Positions 23,442 through 33,114 of a stretch of DNA of 64,000 nucleotides are shown in pieces. The position numbers and the translations under genes are program-made. The notes under the pieces are model-generated. The model saw only the letters and a list, made by a program, of their open reading frames with translations, was not told where the DNA came from and ran no database searches. Numbering within the stretch: the stretch's first letter is position 1; the number at the start of each line of letters is the position of its first letter. The stretch is from an uncultured Prevotellaceae bacterium (GTDB lineage: Bacteria > Bacteroidota > Bacteroidia > Bacteroidales > Bacteroidaceae): positions 33,692 through 97,691 of the forward strand of contig ONKX01000004.1 in assembly GCA_900318555.1 (NCBI GenBank), written 5' to 3'.

Positions 23442-25646
23442 TTACCTTTCTTCTTTTACCTTTTTCTTCATAGTCAATATATTATGCCCGTCGATGCGTT
23501 CGTAATTGATGGAATCCATCAGCTCCCTCACCAGATGGATACCTAGTCCGCCTACTCGGCGCTCTTCAACAGAGAGCGTGGTGTCAGCCTTCTTCTCAAT
23601 TGTAGGATCAAAAGCCACGCCAGAATCATCAATCACGACCTTCAACCAATGGCCGTCAAACATCATCGTGATGTCTACAGATCCCTCCGTATCAGCCGGA
23701 TAGGCGTATTCTATCACATTCACCACGGCTTCCTCAACGGCCAGGCGCAACTGACGCGCCAACGATTTCTCGAGGTTCATCTTTTCATAGAATGACTTCT
23801 GGAAGTTGCTCAGTTCAGCCACCTCGCGAACATCGTTTTTCAGCGTGAGCGTCTCGTTCAAAGTGCTTTCATACTGTTGGGGCGTATAGCGAATGGCGAG
23901 CATCGTCAAGTCATCACTCTGTTCAGCATTACCTACAAACTTGTGCACTGCCTTGCTTATGGACTCCAGTAATTCTTGAGGGTGCTTGTCAGTGCAAGTG
24001 GCAAGTACTTCCTCCACCCGCTTGATGCCGAACAGCTTACGCTCGCTGTTCATCGCCTCCGTCAGTCCGTCGGTATAGAGGAAAAGCGTGCTATTGGCTT
24101 GCAGATACATCTCCGTCATGCCATACTTCACGTCGTTGAACACACCGACGGGCAAGTGAGGCTTGGCATCGACCATTGACCATTTGCCATTGACCATGAC
24201 AAAAGGTGCATCGTGCCCGGCATTACAATATCTCAGGTGACCTGTTGGCAGGTCGAGTATACCGACAAACATGGTGACAAACATGTTCGACTCGTTGCCC
24301 TGACAGGCAATCTCGTTGAGCGACTGCATGATGTGGGCAGGATTGGTCTCGTGGGCCGATGCCGAAAGGAACAATGCATGATTAACAGCCATCACCATGG
24401 CCGACGGGACGCCCTTGCCACTGACATCACCAATACAGAAGAACAATTTCTCATCACGGATAAAATAGTCGTACAGGTCACCACCCACCTCGCGGGCAGG
24501 CACCAGCGAACCATATATCTCCACGTCCCCCGACAATTGTCCATTATCCATCATCAATTGTCCATTTTCACGGGGCAGCATGCTCTGCTGTATCTGGCTG
24601 GCCACATGCAATTCCGAACTGATGCGGTTTTTCTCGACATTCACCTTATGCAGACGTTCCAGATTGCGCTTTGAACGCCACACGATGAACCCTATCAGCA
24701 GAAGGCCTGCCACCGCCATCAACAAAAGATTCAATCGTACACGACGCAGTTTGCCGAACACATCGGTGTCATCCAGCGCATTGATGAGTATCCAGTCTGT
24801 CTTGCCGCCAACAGGGGTATAGAAGACGTGTTTCTTATCGCCATGCTCGTCTTTCAATACGACGTAGCCCTTCTCTTCGCTCGTGCTTTTCATGTGTTCG
24901 ATGACGTTCCTCAGCAACTGATTGTCATCACCTGCAAGCAGATGATATTGTCCGGTTACGAGGAAACGTTGCGTTGATTTATAGGCCTTACTCTGGTTGA
25001 CTTCCTCTTTAAGCCAGCCCATGGAGATATCTGCAGCCACCACGCCCACAATCTTCCCATCGTCGTCACGAATGGGAGCACTATACGACGTCACCACCGC
25101 CTTTGCACCGTCACGATCCATGTAAGGCTCACTCCAGTGACTGGTGCCCGTGGCTATCGGTTTGGTAAAGAATTCCAATTTCGTGTAGTCATGACTGGCC
25201 GACCCTAACTGCATCGTCTCAATGCTTCCGTCGTCTTTGCGGATGGAATACGGCTCAAACCATCGCCCTCTCTGCGGGAAATAGTCAGGTGTACAACAAA
25301 TACAGCAGCCGAGGATGGCCGTATTATGTTCTGCCATCTGATAGGTTAGCCTAGTCAGTGAATCTGGACTTGCAAGGTCGTCGGTCGCCACCCATGCTAT
25401 ATTGTCCATCGTTACCTCCACTTCAGCCAGTTTGTTACGGATACAGAGATAAAGGGCGTTATTCTCACGCTCCATCAACCGCTCCACCACACGCTGTAAG
25501 ATGTCATGCGACTCATAATACATAATAGCCGACGTCAGCTCTAGTAATAGTGCGGCAATGATGATAACAGTCAAATTGGTATTGGCCCGCATGAATTTTA
25601 TCAGCCGGCCCCACCAGTTCTTATTGTTAGTACCTTTTTTCCCCAT
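23442..25646 (-). CDS. Membrane sensor: Cache domain, SpoIIE/PP2C phosphatase and RsbW-like ATPase domain fusion
   Basis: 734 residues. A first membrane helix (about 25-43), an extracytoplasmic dCache-like sensor (about 45-315, with HWSEPYMDRDGAKAVVTSYS and VGVVAADIS), a second helix (about 320-338), a PP2C/SpoIIE phosphatase (about 385-590, VGGDLYDYF and GDVSGKGVPSAMVMA), then a HATPase domain (about 620-730, EEAVVNVIEYAY, DDSGVAFDP, GGLGIHLVREL). A ligand outside the membrane should set the phosphorylation state of the STAS protein encoded next. Phosphatase and kinase-type domains in one chain are a known Rsb-type arrangement. Two loops (ENGQLMMDNGQLS and VNGKWSMVDAK) come from repeat DNA at 24532-24570 and 24169-24199. 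It heads the NRPS gene run and could link an external signal to it. Confidence 0.9.
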   Translation of the reverse strand: MGKKGTNNKNWWGRLIKFMRANTNLTVIIIAALLLELTSAIMYYESHDILQRVVERLMERENNALYLCIRNKLAEVEVTMDNIAWVATDDLASPDSLTRLTYQMAEHNTAILGCCICCTPDYFPQRGRWFEPYSIRKDDGSIETMQLGSASHDYTKLEFFTKPIATGTSHWSEPYMDRDGAKAVVTSYSAPIRDDDGKIVGVVAADISMGWLKEEVNQSKAYKSTQRFLVTGQYHLLAGDDNQLLRNVIEHMKSTSEEKGYVVLKDEHGDKKHVFYTPVGGKTDWILINALDDTDVFGKLRRVRLNLLLMAVAGLLLIGFIVWRSKRNLERLHKVNVEKNRISSELHVASQIQQSMLPRENGQLMMDNGQLSGDVEIYGSLVPAREVGGDLYDYFIRDEKLFFCIGDVSGKGVPSAMVMAVNHALFLSASAHETNPAHIMQSLNEIACQGNESNMFVTMFVGILDLPTGHLRYCNAGHDAPFVMVNGKWSMVDAKPHLPVGVFNDVKYGMTEMYLQANSTLFLYTDGLTEAMNSERKLFGIKRVEEVLATCTDKHPQELLESISKAVHKFVGNAEQSDDLTMLAIRYTPQQYESTLNETLTLKNDVREVAELSNFQKSFYEKMNLEKSLARQLRLAVEEAVVNVIEYAYPADTEGSVDITMMFDGHWLKVVIDDSGVAFDPTIEKKADTTLSVEERRVGGLGIHLVRELMDSINYERIDGHNILTMKKKVKEER
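24169..24199. repeat. CATTGAC/CATTTGC repeat inside the phosphatase gene
   Basis: GACCATTGACCATTTGCC followed by ATTGACCAT, encoding MVNGKWSMVDA in the PP2C domain. It is one of the in-frame short repeats. Confidence 0.6.
24532..24570. repeat. CAATTGTCCATTATCCAT repeat inside the phosphatase gene
   Basis: Alternating CAATTGTCCAT and TATCCATCAT units encode ENGQLMMDNGQLS in the linker before the PP2C core. Confidence 0.65.
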
Positions 25647-25664
25647 ATTTATAATTTAGCCGCC

Positions 25665-25672
25665 CAAAGTTA
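25665..25672 (-). promoter_or_regulatory. Probable -7 element for the phosphatase/NRPS gene run
   Basis: TAACTTTG on the minus strand matches TAnnTTTG and lies 19 bases before the phosphatase start. No good TTTG box is found at 19-21 bases upstream, so the promoter may be weak or activator-dependent. Confidence 0.45.
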
Positions 25673-25710
25673 CAAATTAAATTTGATATTTCAGCGAATT
25701 ATAACAATAT

Positions 25711-25878
25711 TTAGCATTCTTCGTCAAAGTCGCCGATGAATTCGGGGGCATTTCCGCCTCCGGGTTTGGGGTCTTGGCTATTCAACAGTAGTGCTGTCTT
25801 CTTGTACCACCCTCTCTATTGCAGATACCGCCACCGCGGTCATCGGCGACATTGTTGGTAATGATTACCTTTTTGACA
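25711..25878 (-). pseudogene. Remnant of a repeat-rich surface protein gene
   Basis: Two overlapping frames on the minus strand read like one broken protein: VIITNNVADDRGGGICN, then after a frameshift KTALLLNSQDPKPGGGNAPE followed by FIGDFDEEC and a stop at 25711-25713. The first part resembles polymorphic outer-membrane (right-handed beta-helix) repeats with GGGI turns. No start or complete frame exists here. The assignment is tentative. Confidence 0.35.
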
Positions 25879-26262
25879 TCAAATGTCTTCGCCTTGGGTG
25901 AAGGGGACTACAGAATCCATAATACTATCTATGATACCTTTGATTTCACTGCTGATGCTCTTAATCTTGTCAAAGACACCATCTTTGGCGCCTTTGGCCA
26001 TGTACTTGGCACAGTCACCTTCCAGGCGGCCTATCTTGGCTTTCTCCTCTGGGGTGTAATCAAACTCGTGTTTACTGATCTTTTTACGGATATTGACAAA
26101 CTTCTTACCGGCTTTTTCCCACTCGTCGGCATCGTAGTAGCGGCTGTGGTCACGCAGTTCGTAGGAGAAGTCCTCCAACTGGTTGATGGCACTTTGTTTC
26201 GTAGAGCAGGACACCATCGCCAGTCCCAATGCTCCACATAGAATGAGGTTCTTAATATTCAT
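25879..26262 (-). CDS. Small lipoprotein of unknown function
   Basis: From the ATG at 26262 (MNIKNLILCGALGLAMVSCS) the 127-residue protein has a lipoprotein signal with the lipobox MVSC. A charged helical domain (NQLEDFSYELRDHSRYYDADEW) follows, then a second helix ending in FTQGEDI. It would be anchored in the membrane facing the periplasm. The helical, DUF6565-like pattern is typical of Bacteroidales lipoproteins; the family is not certain. It has its own promoter at 26326-26356. Function unknown. Confidence 0.75.
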   Translation of the reverse strand: MNIKNLILCGALGLAMVSCSTKQSAINQLEDFSYELRDHSRYYDADEWEKAGKKFVNIRKKISKHEFDYTPEEKAKIGRLEGDCAKYMAKGAKDGVFDKIKSISSEIKGIIDSIMDSVVPFTQGEDI

Positions 26263-26325
26263 ACTAAATAGTTGTTGTTCTAAATCTTGCCCCCATTGCC
26301 CTTTATGGACAAACTGAGTCACCTG

Positions 26326-26356
26326 CAAAGATAAGAATTAATTTTGAAACAACAAT
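26326..26356 (-). promoter_or_regulatory. Promoter of the lipoprotein gene
   Basis: On the minus strand ATTG, a 19-base spacer and TATCTTTG (26326-26333). The -7 box is perfect and the -33 box matches 3 of 4. Confidence 0.6.
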
Positions 26357-26458
26357 CGTTTATGCGGATAAATTTAATATAATACTAAATTTTATTTTGT
26401 ATGATGATAGAAAGAGCTGCTTTGGTGGCTCTTTTTTATGCAATCAATATTTTGTTTT

Positions 26459-28678
26459 ATGAATAGTAATGTTAAAGCCTACACAGACGATGAACTTTGT
26501 AAAAAACTTCATGAATTGATGGAAAACCCTCTTCCTGTAAAGGACGACCCTTATTTCGACTCTGACGAAAAGTTATTTGGCAACACCATTAGCACTCCTG
26601 CCTTGAAGGGAATTAGGACAATTGAACTTTCACTGTCAACAAGCGACGAAGCAGACTACACAGACGGCTGCATTATTGTAAGTATCCAAGCCAAAAAGGG
26701 CTCGATGATCAAAGAAGGACGCTTCACTTGCTTTGTCTATTCAGATGACTATTCTCCCATGTGCAACAGCGAAGTGACTTATAAGTTCAACCGTGAAAAC
26801 AGCAGCAATGTAAGTATCGTCATGCTTTCTTTCCGTATTTGGTTGCCAGGGAAATACTTCCTTCTGCTTCGCGACAGGAATAATGGTTCACTTGTGCGCA
26901 TAGACTTTGAGGTAGACGAGAAACTGGATATCCGACAAGAGCCAATGACGGCCTGTGCCATCTGCAGCATAGACGACATCTTAACCTCATGCGTAGAAAA
27001 TACTGAGTCGAGTTGGGATGTTCTCTCTACGACTCCTGGCACTTCAGAGTTAAGACGGTATGCTTTGGAATGCCGACAACTGAAAATTTACAATGAGTTT
27101 CGAAAAGGACTGAGTGGCAGAGAACTGAGAGTCAACCGAAATCTCCTGATCTACACTACAAACAGGGATTGGAACGCGGAAATCCTCCAGTCATTCCAGA
27201 AACTCGCCGTACCAGGCTACTACTATACTCACGTTGACTGTAACACACTCTACAATGCAGCTCTGCCAAATCCATTTGAGCCACTGAATGAGAAACTGAA
27301 CAACACGGCCAATCAGGTCTACTGCCTGACAAGCCCTGGAGCTTTGCTCAGCACAGGAGGAAAGGTGGTTACTCGACATATTGTTGAGAAAATCTGTGAA
27401 GATAAAGAAAAATACAAGCTTTGGCTGTGTGGTGGTAAACAGGAAATCGAGAGCGTACTGGATGTATATCCCTCTCTGAAGGAACTGTTTGTAAGTGGAA
27501 ATGTCTTGAGACAGCATTCGTATACAGGATTCGAATTGGTTCAGGCGTTCCTCAAAGAGCTGGATAGTGAGCATCTTGATCCTTCTGAAGCTACGATGGA
27601 TGCTCTTGCCCGAGCAATACTGGAGCATCACGAATACGGGTGTTTCTCTACATGGTCAGTGAGCAGTATCCGTCGATATGTTGCTGAGGAAGTCTCTCCT
27701 CGTTATCGCCGTCGTGCTCTTGAAGGTATCATGGCCGAGAAGGAAGAATTGCCGAAATTGCCTATTGAGGACATCCCTCTCGACCTCCTACCCAACTCAA
27801 CCTCAGAGTTTGAGGATAGCATACGTGAACTCAACGAGATGGTTGGACTTGATGACATCAAGAAGAGCATTGTTACCATGGCTAATCAAAACCGATTCTT
27901 CATGGAACGTAAGAAAGCCGGATTCCGCACCTCAAACATCGCAGCCCAACATGCTATCTTTACTGGTAATCCCGGCACAGGCAAAACTACTGTTGCCAAG
28001 ATGCTTGGCAAGATATATCACTCCATCGGACTCCTCTCAAAAGGCGATGTGATATGTGTCGATCGCACCAGACTCGTAGGCCGCTATATCGGTGAGACGG
28101 AAGAGAATATGAAGGCCGTTTTGGAGGAAGCAAGAGGCAATGTGCTCTTCATCGACGAGGCATACAACCTCTATGAGGGTACTGTTGACAGGAAAGACTA
28201 TGGAGCCAAAGTTATTGACAGTTTGCTGACGGTTCTTTCACAGCCCAATCCTGATATGGTCATTATCTTCGCTGGTTATGAAAAGGAGATGGATGCCATG
28301 CTGAATTCAAATCCTGGACTGATGGGACGATTCCCTTACAAGTATCATTTCAGCGACTATGATGCCGACCAATTGATGGAGATTGCCCTGCACTTGTTTG
28401 CAAAAGACGAGTATATTCTCAATGATGAAACCCAGACTACACTTCGCCAGAGGATAAGCGATACACTCTCACAACGCACCAAGAACTTTGGCAATGCCCG
28501 TTGGGTGGAGCAGTTCATCAGAAACGGAATCATCCCAGCAATGGCAAATCGCGTCAATCTTGAGCCTATCAAGGACTACCAGCACATTCTTCCTTCCGAT
28601 GTTGAGGAAGGCTATATGAAGTTCAATCCTCGCATGATAGAACTGAAGCCCCGCCGCCAGGTGGGCTTCAGTGCCTAA
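26459..28678 (+). CDS. CbxX/CfxQ (EccA-like) AAA+ ATPase 1
   Basis: 739 residues from the ATG at 26459 (MNSNVKAYTDDELCKK). The C-terminal AAA+ domain has Walker A GNPGTGKTT (near 504), Walker B VLFIDEAYNL (near 562), sensor-type IIFAGY and the NPGLMGRFP segment with arginine finger. This is the CbxX/SpoVK/EccA clade of hexameric remodelling ATPases. The N-terminal region (about 1-160) looks like a beta-sandwich domain. The middle (about 230-400) is helical/beta and could be a degenerate AAA domain lacking Walker A. No membrane helix. It stands alone on the plus strand, convergent with the DUF4062-STAND gene. A second CbxX ATPase lies at the other end of the island. The client is unknown. Confidence 0.85.
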   Translation: MNSNVKAYTDDELCKKLHELMENPLPVKDDPYFDSDEKLFGNTISTPALKGIRTIELSLSTSDEADYTDGCIIVSIQAKKGSMIKEGRFTCFVYSDDYSPMCNSEVTYKFNRENSSNVSIVMLSFRIWLPGKYFLLLRDRNNGSLVRIDFEVDEKLDIRQEPMTACAICSIDDILTSCVENTESSWDVLSTTPGTSELRRYALECRQLKIYNEFRKGLSGRELRVNRNLLIYTTNRDWNAEILQSFQKLAVPGYYYTHVDCNTLYNAALPNPFEPLNEKLNNTANQVYCLTSPGALLSTGGKVVTRHIVEKICEDKEKYKLWLCGGKQEIESVLDVYPSLKELFVSGNVLRQHSYTGFELVQAFLKELDSEHLDPSEATMDALARAILEHHEYGCFSTWSVSSIRRYVAEEVSPRYRRRALEGIMAEKEELPKLPIEDIPLDLLPNSTSEFEDSIRELNEMVGLDDIKKSIVTMANQNRFFMERKKAGFRTSNIAAQHAIFTGNPGTGKTTVAKMLGKIYHSIGLLSKGDVICVDRTRLVGRYIGETEENMKAVLEEARGNVLFIDEAYNLYEGTVDRKDYGAKVIDSLLTVLSQPNPDMVIIFAGYEKEMDAMLNSNPGLMGRFPYKYHFSDYDADQLMEIALHLFAKDEYILNDETQTTLRQRISDTLSQRTKNFGNARWVEQFIRNGIIPAMANRVNLEPIKDYQHILPSDVEEGYMKFNPRMIELKPRRQVGFSA

Positions 28679-28792
28679 TATGATGCTCATACTTTATATA
28701 ATTGATAGATGGAGCAAACATCGTATTCCCTTATGAAATAGAGAATAATCTAGTCTAAAATATAGTGTATAGATATGGCTATATACAAGATA

Positions 28793-31700
28793 TTATAGAT
28801 CGCTAATTTTCTCTCCTTGCTGATTAATATGGAAAGCTTGTTCGTCTTTCCATACTAGTGCCCTGCCCTCATAAAAAGAGGAAACATCATCGTAGATAGC
28901 AGAAATGACTAAATCACCGTTAGTATTTATAAAACCAAACTTTCCATTTCGATAGCCAAATCCTTTGTTTTTGCCATTGTCTAGGCAAACCCATGCTAGA
29001 CCTTCATGGAAATCACCGACATCGGCATATTGAGTAGGGATGACTTCTTCACCGTCTATATTAACAAATCCCCATCTATTTCTATTTTGTGCCCATTTTT
29101 TGCAGACCGCACCTAAACCATAGGAAAAAGGTCTGCATTTTTCGTAATCAAACGATGTGACTTCTTTCCCTGACCGGTCTATATATCCTGCCCGATTGTC
29201 TACCGTGTATGCAGGAGTCAGAAGCTGCTGCCCAAAGGCTGCGATAGCAAGATAGCGTCCAGGCGGTGTCAGTTCCTGACCTTGCAGATCATACAATGCT
29301 GATCGGTGAAGTTCGTCTCCATAGTCATCTTCATCATACCAGTCAGCAATGATAACCCCTTGGTTGGGACGCTTCTGTGTATAGTCTTCATTGATGGTGG
29401 GTGGCGTATCGCGTTCAGCAGGTGCTTCACCGTGCAGAGATGCCTGCATGTCGTAAGCTTCTGTCAGGTATTCGTAGCCAGCGGTGTCTTCTTCGTCAAC
29501 ATAATTTCTAAGGCAAAGGTCAATCCACTGCGCCAAGGCGATGTCTGCTTCTTGGATTCTTTTTGATTTCTGCAACTCATTCAAATAATCCTTGAAAACA
29601 GAACGTACATAGGACGGGTCATGGAAACAGCATTCAGAGGAGTCGAACATGCGTTCTATGTGATTACGCAGAGCAATTTCAAACATCTTCTTCAGCAGCG
29701 CAATCTTCTTGTCTGTCATTCCCTGTTCTTCATAAAGTTCCAGCATATATTTGAAAATTCTCCGTTGTGACCTGCCGTCAATGTGATGGTAGTAGCTGTG
29801 GAAGATGGCTTTGGAAACTATTTCAGTCAGTTCCATCTGTTCATCTTTTCGTCCTGCCTTTACCAACAGTTCTCCATACTCAACGATGTCTTCGTGAAGA
29901 CGGTCTCTTAGCACATAATGGTCTCCCATGTTCAGAATGGAACCTGCCAGCAAATGTCCTAACTGCCGTATCAGATTGTTGCCTTTCTCAATATTTCCTG
30001 CTTGTAGACTCATCAAAGCAAGACGTTGGAATAAGCTGATGATTTCCATCAGTACCTGTTGAGCCATCTCGGTAGTGTCAGTAGGGAACTCTTCCCTCGT
30101 TTTGATGAGTTCGTCAAGCTCAGACTCTACTTTACTAATGCTTTCTTCTGAAGGAGGCTCGGCATCACAGACGTCATCTTCTTCCTCCTCCTCGTCATTT
30201 TCATCATCCCACTCATCTTTCCATTCTGGGCTATTACGCCATTGCCATTCCTCTTCATCACTGGGGGGAAGATCCATCGAGACTGCACACACCATGCGCT
30301 CATCCTCTTCTTCCTCAGGCAATTCAATGGCAGGCATGGTAGTTTTTTGGTGCTTTGGTTGCTCCTCCACATATTCTGTCGTATGGCTCTTTTTGACGAG
30401 AGGAGTTCGAACCATATTGTTGACTTTGAAATCACAGCGTGGTGCACCATAATACTGACACCACCAAGCCAGTTCCGCCTTGAAGTCGGCGATGTTTTGA
30501 TTCAGTTCCTTTTCATATTGATGGTCATATTCGCAGATTTCAAATAGTTTACAGATATAATTATCCCAATATCTAAAATAGGTATAGTCAAGATTGACTT
30601 TCATGAGATCCTCTTTATGGAATACTTTTACCTTTTGGTAAACAATGTGTAACTGGCTTATGAACTCCTGATAGGGCTTAATCTTTTTTTGCAGGTCCAG
30701 TTCTTGTTCTATGTAAATTGGGGCAGCGAAGTAATCCTCAACGATCTGAATGTCTTCCTTAAGCACTTCATCGGTAAAACACGATAAATGGTATTCTGAA
30801 ATCTCCAGTGCCGTTGTCGTGTAAAGTGTTATCTCCTTATCATCGCCCTCACGTAAGAACTCAAATTCCATGTCGCATATCAACTCCTGGTCTTCAATGA
30901 AATAGCGGTCAATGTATGTCCGTATGAATTGCAGCGTAGCAGCTTGGTCGGAAGCAAACTCGCGGACAAGTGTTTCGGTAAAGACATGAGAATAGTCTAA
31001 CCGCTCTTTTTGCTTATGCAGCAGCTGGTAGTCTTGACGGACAATTAGTTGGTGACACAGTTCTGCCAGTACGTCATCCTGAGAAATATTGTTCACGAGG
31101 TAATCATAGAACCGCTTTCTGCATGCTTTCATCGATGCTGAATCCTGACTCATCAGTGCGCCGCGTAGAATGGCATGTGAGAAGAACCAGCGGTGGTCGT
31201 TGTTGTTACACTGAATCAAATCGTGCATCCAACAGAGCAGACTGTTGAAGTCAAGCGGATTCCATTTCCTTGCAATAAGCTTTGCCAGATTGTCCTCGCT
31301 GATGCCAAATTGGGCGATGGCGATGTAATTAAGGACTTTTCGTGTGAGTTGTGGATTGAAATATTTGCAGGTGAGCTCAATAAAATAAAAGAACAACTGG
31401 TCGGCATCGGCAGGGAAACTGTTGATGACTGATTTTAGGTAGCTTTCAATCTTCTCATCCTCCTTTAGCTGCTGGATATTGTGTATCCTATTGAAGTCCT
31501 CTTCGCCAAGTTCCATCAAGATGTCTATCGCCATTCTCAGCCACAGGGGCGACTCATAGGCAAGGCTGTTGTCTGCCTTCTTGATGCTGAGCAGCTGTTC
31601 CTGGAGCTCGGACGGCAGCTCCTTGTAGTTTTTTCTCAACACATACCTGAACACCTGACGGGCATCGTCAACACTGAATGTATCCATGTCCAAGCATTGG

Positions 31701-33061
31701 TAGTTAGGATGATTCTTCAGTATCTGGTCGGTATAGCCTGGAAGCGTGGTGCACAGGAAAGGTACATCTGGGGGAATGGAACTGAATAAATCCTTCAGGA
31801 GCTCGTGGTTCTCATAGCTATCCTCAAAGCTGTCCAGTGAGTCGATGAGAATTATGGGGAATTTGCCTTTCACTTTCAAACGTGCCAGCAGATTCCTGAA
31901 TCTTTGCAGAAGCTTTCTTGTTTTGTCAAAGGCAAATAGCGTTTCCTCCTTAAGCAAGTCTTCGACGGTGCTGTCGGAATCCAGAAAGTGTTCCATTTGC
32001 TCACACCATGATATAATCATCTGCTCTACCAGTATAGAGCGCTGAGATATGCCTGCCGCGTGGGCCAGGATGAAGAATGAGTAGCGTGAGGAAAGCCTGT
32101 CGAGCAGTAGGTAGACCTTGGAAAATAGTGAACTCTTGCCGCAACCCGAGAATCCTGTAAGGAAATAGCTCTTCATGCCGCTCAGTAGTGTTGTGGCTTC
32201 ACGGGCATTGATGAACAGCTTCACAAAGTCCCTCAGTTCTTTTCTCCGGCCTTGGAAATCCTCTCCACGAGATGTTACAAACGACCAAAACAGTTCCTTT
32301 TCCTCGTCCTGTTCTTGTGACAATACTTCTGCCTTGCGTTCAATCTTCAGTTCTTGCTCAATATCGTCATAAATCAGGCTATACAGTTCGTCGCCAAATG
32401 TCTTCAGACGTCCAAACCTGCCTTTTCTCTTTTTCGTTTCCTTGAGCCATTGGGCTTTATATTCTATAATGTTGTTGGTACCAGCCTGCTTGCACTCTTC
32501 TCTGATATGGGTTTTCAGTTTTTCCAGCTTTTCAGTACGGTGCCTTATCTCTTCGTCCTTCGACAGGGCGTCAATATACAGATCCTTCGTCTTTTTAGGC
32601 ATATACTGATAGGAACTTGGCTTGCGAAAGCAGAAGAAACTGTGGGACATCAGGCTCTGTTCGCCGATGGCACCAAGCAGGATTTCCATCTCAGTGACAC
32701 TCATCGACTTGCTGACATCGCCTAGGGCTTGCTGCAGGTCGGCAGGTAGAGTATTCTTGATCTTTTCCATGCGTTCTATGGGAGGAACCCATCCATAGCG
32801 TTCGCCAAGCAGGGCTATGAAATAGGGACGGCTGTTCTGTATGGCTTTCAGGCACACATGGAGAACTTTTTCCTCACGCTGGTCTTCCTCCACGCTTTGG
32901 GTGTCCACGCCCCAACGCAGGTCTGTCACCTGAATGTTGACGTGGTATTTCGACAGATTTTTTTTCAGCCTTGGCACTACATATTTCCGTATGTAGTCCC
33001 GTTCTGACTGCATATCGTTGAACGTACTGCTTATAAAGATGTTGATATTTCTTTGTCTCAT
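28793..33061 (-). CDS. DUF4062-STAND (NACHT-like) ATPase with acidic linker and C-terminal WG repeats
   Basis: 1422 residues. DUF4062 domain at the N-terminus (INIFISSTFNDMQSERDYIR, then TDLRWGV and FIALLGERYGWVPP). A P-loop NTPase follows with Walker A GFSGCGKSS (near 304) and Walker B FPIILIDSLDSF (near 405). Then helical repeats, a highly acidic low-complexity linker (about 910-960), more helical repeats, and three to four WG/KWG repeats at the C-terminus (about 1285-1420, AGYIDRSGKEV, WGFVNIDGEEVIPTQYADV, FGFINTNGDLVISAIYDDV). DUF4062 joined to a STAND NTPase also occurs in eukaryotic TEP1 and NPHP3. In bacteria, STAND proteins are common in antiphage defence. Whether this one senses or signals is unknown. 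It is last in an operon of three DUF4062 genes. Confidence 0.85.
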   Translation of the reverse strand: MRQRNINIFISSTFNDMQSERDYIRKYVVPRLKKNLSKYHVNIQVTDLRWGVDTQSVEEDQREEKVLHVCLKAIQNSRPYFIALLGERYGWVPPIERMEKIKNTLPADLQQALGDVSKSMSVTEMEILLGAIGEQSLMSHSFFCFRKPSSYQYMPKKTKDLYIDALSKDEEIRHRTEKLEKLKTHIREECKQAGTNNIIEYKAQWLKETKKRKGRFGRLKTFGDELYSLIYDDIEQELKIERKAEVLSQEQDEEKELFWSFVTSRGEDFQGRRKELRDFVKLFINAREATTLLSGMKSYFLTGFSGCGKSSLFSKVYLLLDRLSSRYSFFILAHAAGISQRSILVEQMIISWCEQMEHFLDSDSTVEDLLKEETLFAFDKTRKLLQRFRNLLARLKVKGKFPIILIDSLDSFEDSYENHELLKDLFSSIPPDVPFLCTTLPGYTDQILKNHPNYQCLDMDTFSVDDARQVFRYVLRKNYKELPSELQEQLLSIKKADNSLAYESPLWLRMAIDILMELGEEDFNRIHNIQQLKEDEKIESYLKSVINSFPADADQLFFYFIELTCKYFNPQLTRKVLNYIAIAQFGISEDNLAKLIARKWNPLDFNSLLCWMHDLIQCNNNDHRWFFSHAILRGALMSQDSASMKACRKRFYDYLVNNISQDDVLAELCHQLIVRQDYQLLHKQKERLDYSHVFTETLVREFASDQAATLQFIRTYIDRYFIEDQELICDMEFEFLREGDDKEITLYTTTALEISEYHLSCFTDEVLKEDIQIVEDYFAAPIYIEQELDLQKKIKPYQEFISQLHIVYQKVKVFHKEDLMKVNLDYTYFRYWDNYICKLFEICEYDHQYEKELNQNIADFKAELAWWCQYYGAPRCDFKVNNMVRTPLVKKSHTTEYVEEQPKHQKTTMPAIELPEEEEDERMVCAVSMDLPPSDEEEWQWRNSPEWKDEWDDENDEEEEEDDVCDAEPPSEESISKVESELDELIKTREEFPTDTTEMAQQVLMEIISLFQRLALMSLQAGNIEKGNNLIRQLGHLLAGSILNMGDHYVLRDRLHEDIVEYGELLVKAGRKDEQMELTEIVSKAIFHSYYHHIDGRSQRRIFKYMLELYEEQGMTDKKIALLKKMFEIALRNHIERMFDSSECCFHDPSYVRSVFKDYLNELQKSKRIQEADIALAQWIDLCLRNYVDEEDTAGYEYLTEAYDMQASLHGEAPAERDTPPTINEDYTQKRPNQGVIIADWYDEDDYGDELHRSALYDLQGQELTPPGRYLAIAAFGQQLLTPAYTVDNRAGYIDRSGKEVTSFDYEKCRPFSYGLGAVCKKWAQNRNRWGFVNIDGEEVIPTQYADVGDFHEGLAWVCLDNGKNKGFGYRNGKFGFINTNGDLVISAIYDDVSSFYEGRALVWKDEQAFHINQQGEKISDL

Positions 33062-33114
33062 AGATTACAATACATGTTTGCCTATATAGTATTATTCTCA
33101 CACAAGTTGTTGGT

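Noticed and set aside
25819-26241. 140-codon plus-strand frame with hydrophobic segments
   Set aside because: It is the complement of the lipoprotein gene, which has a lipobox and promoter.
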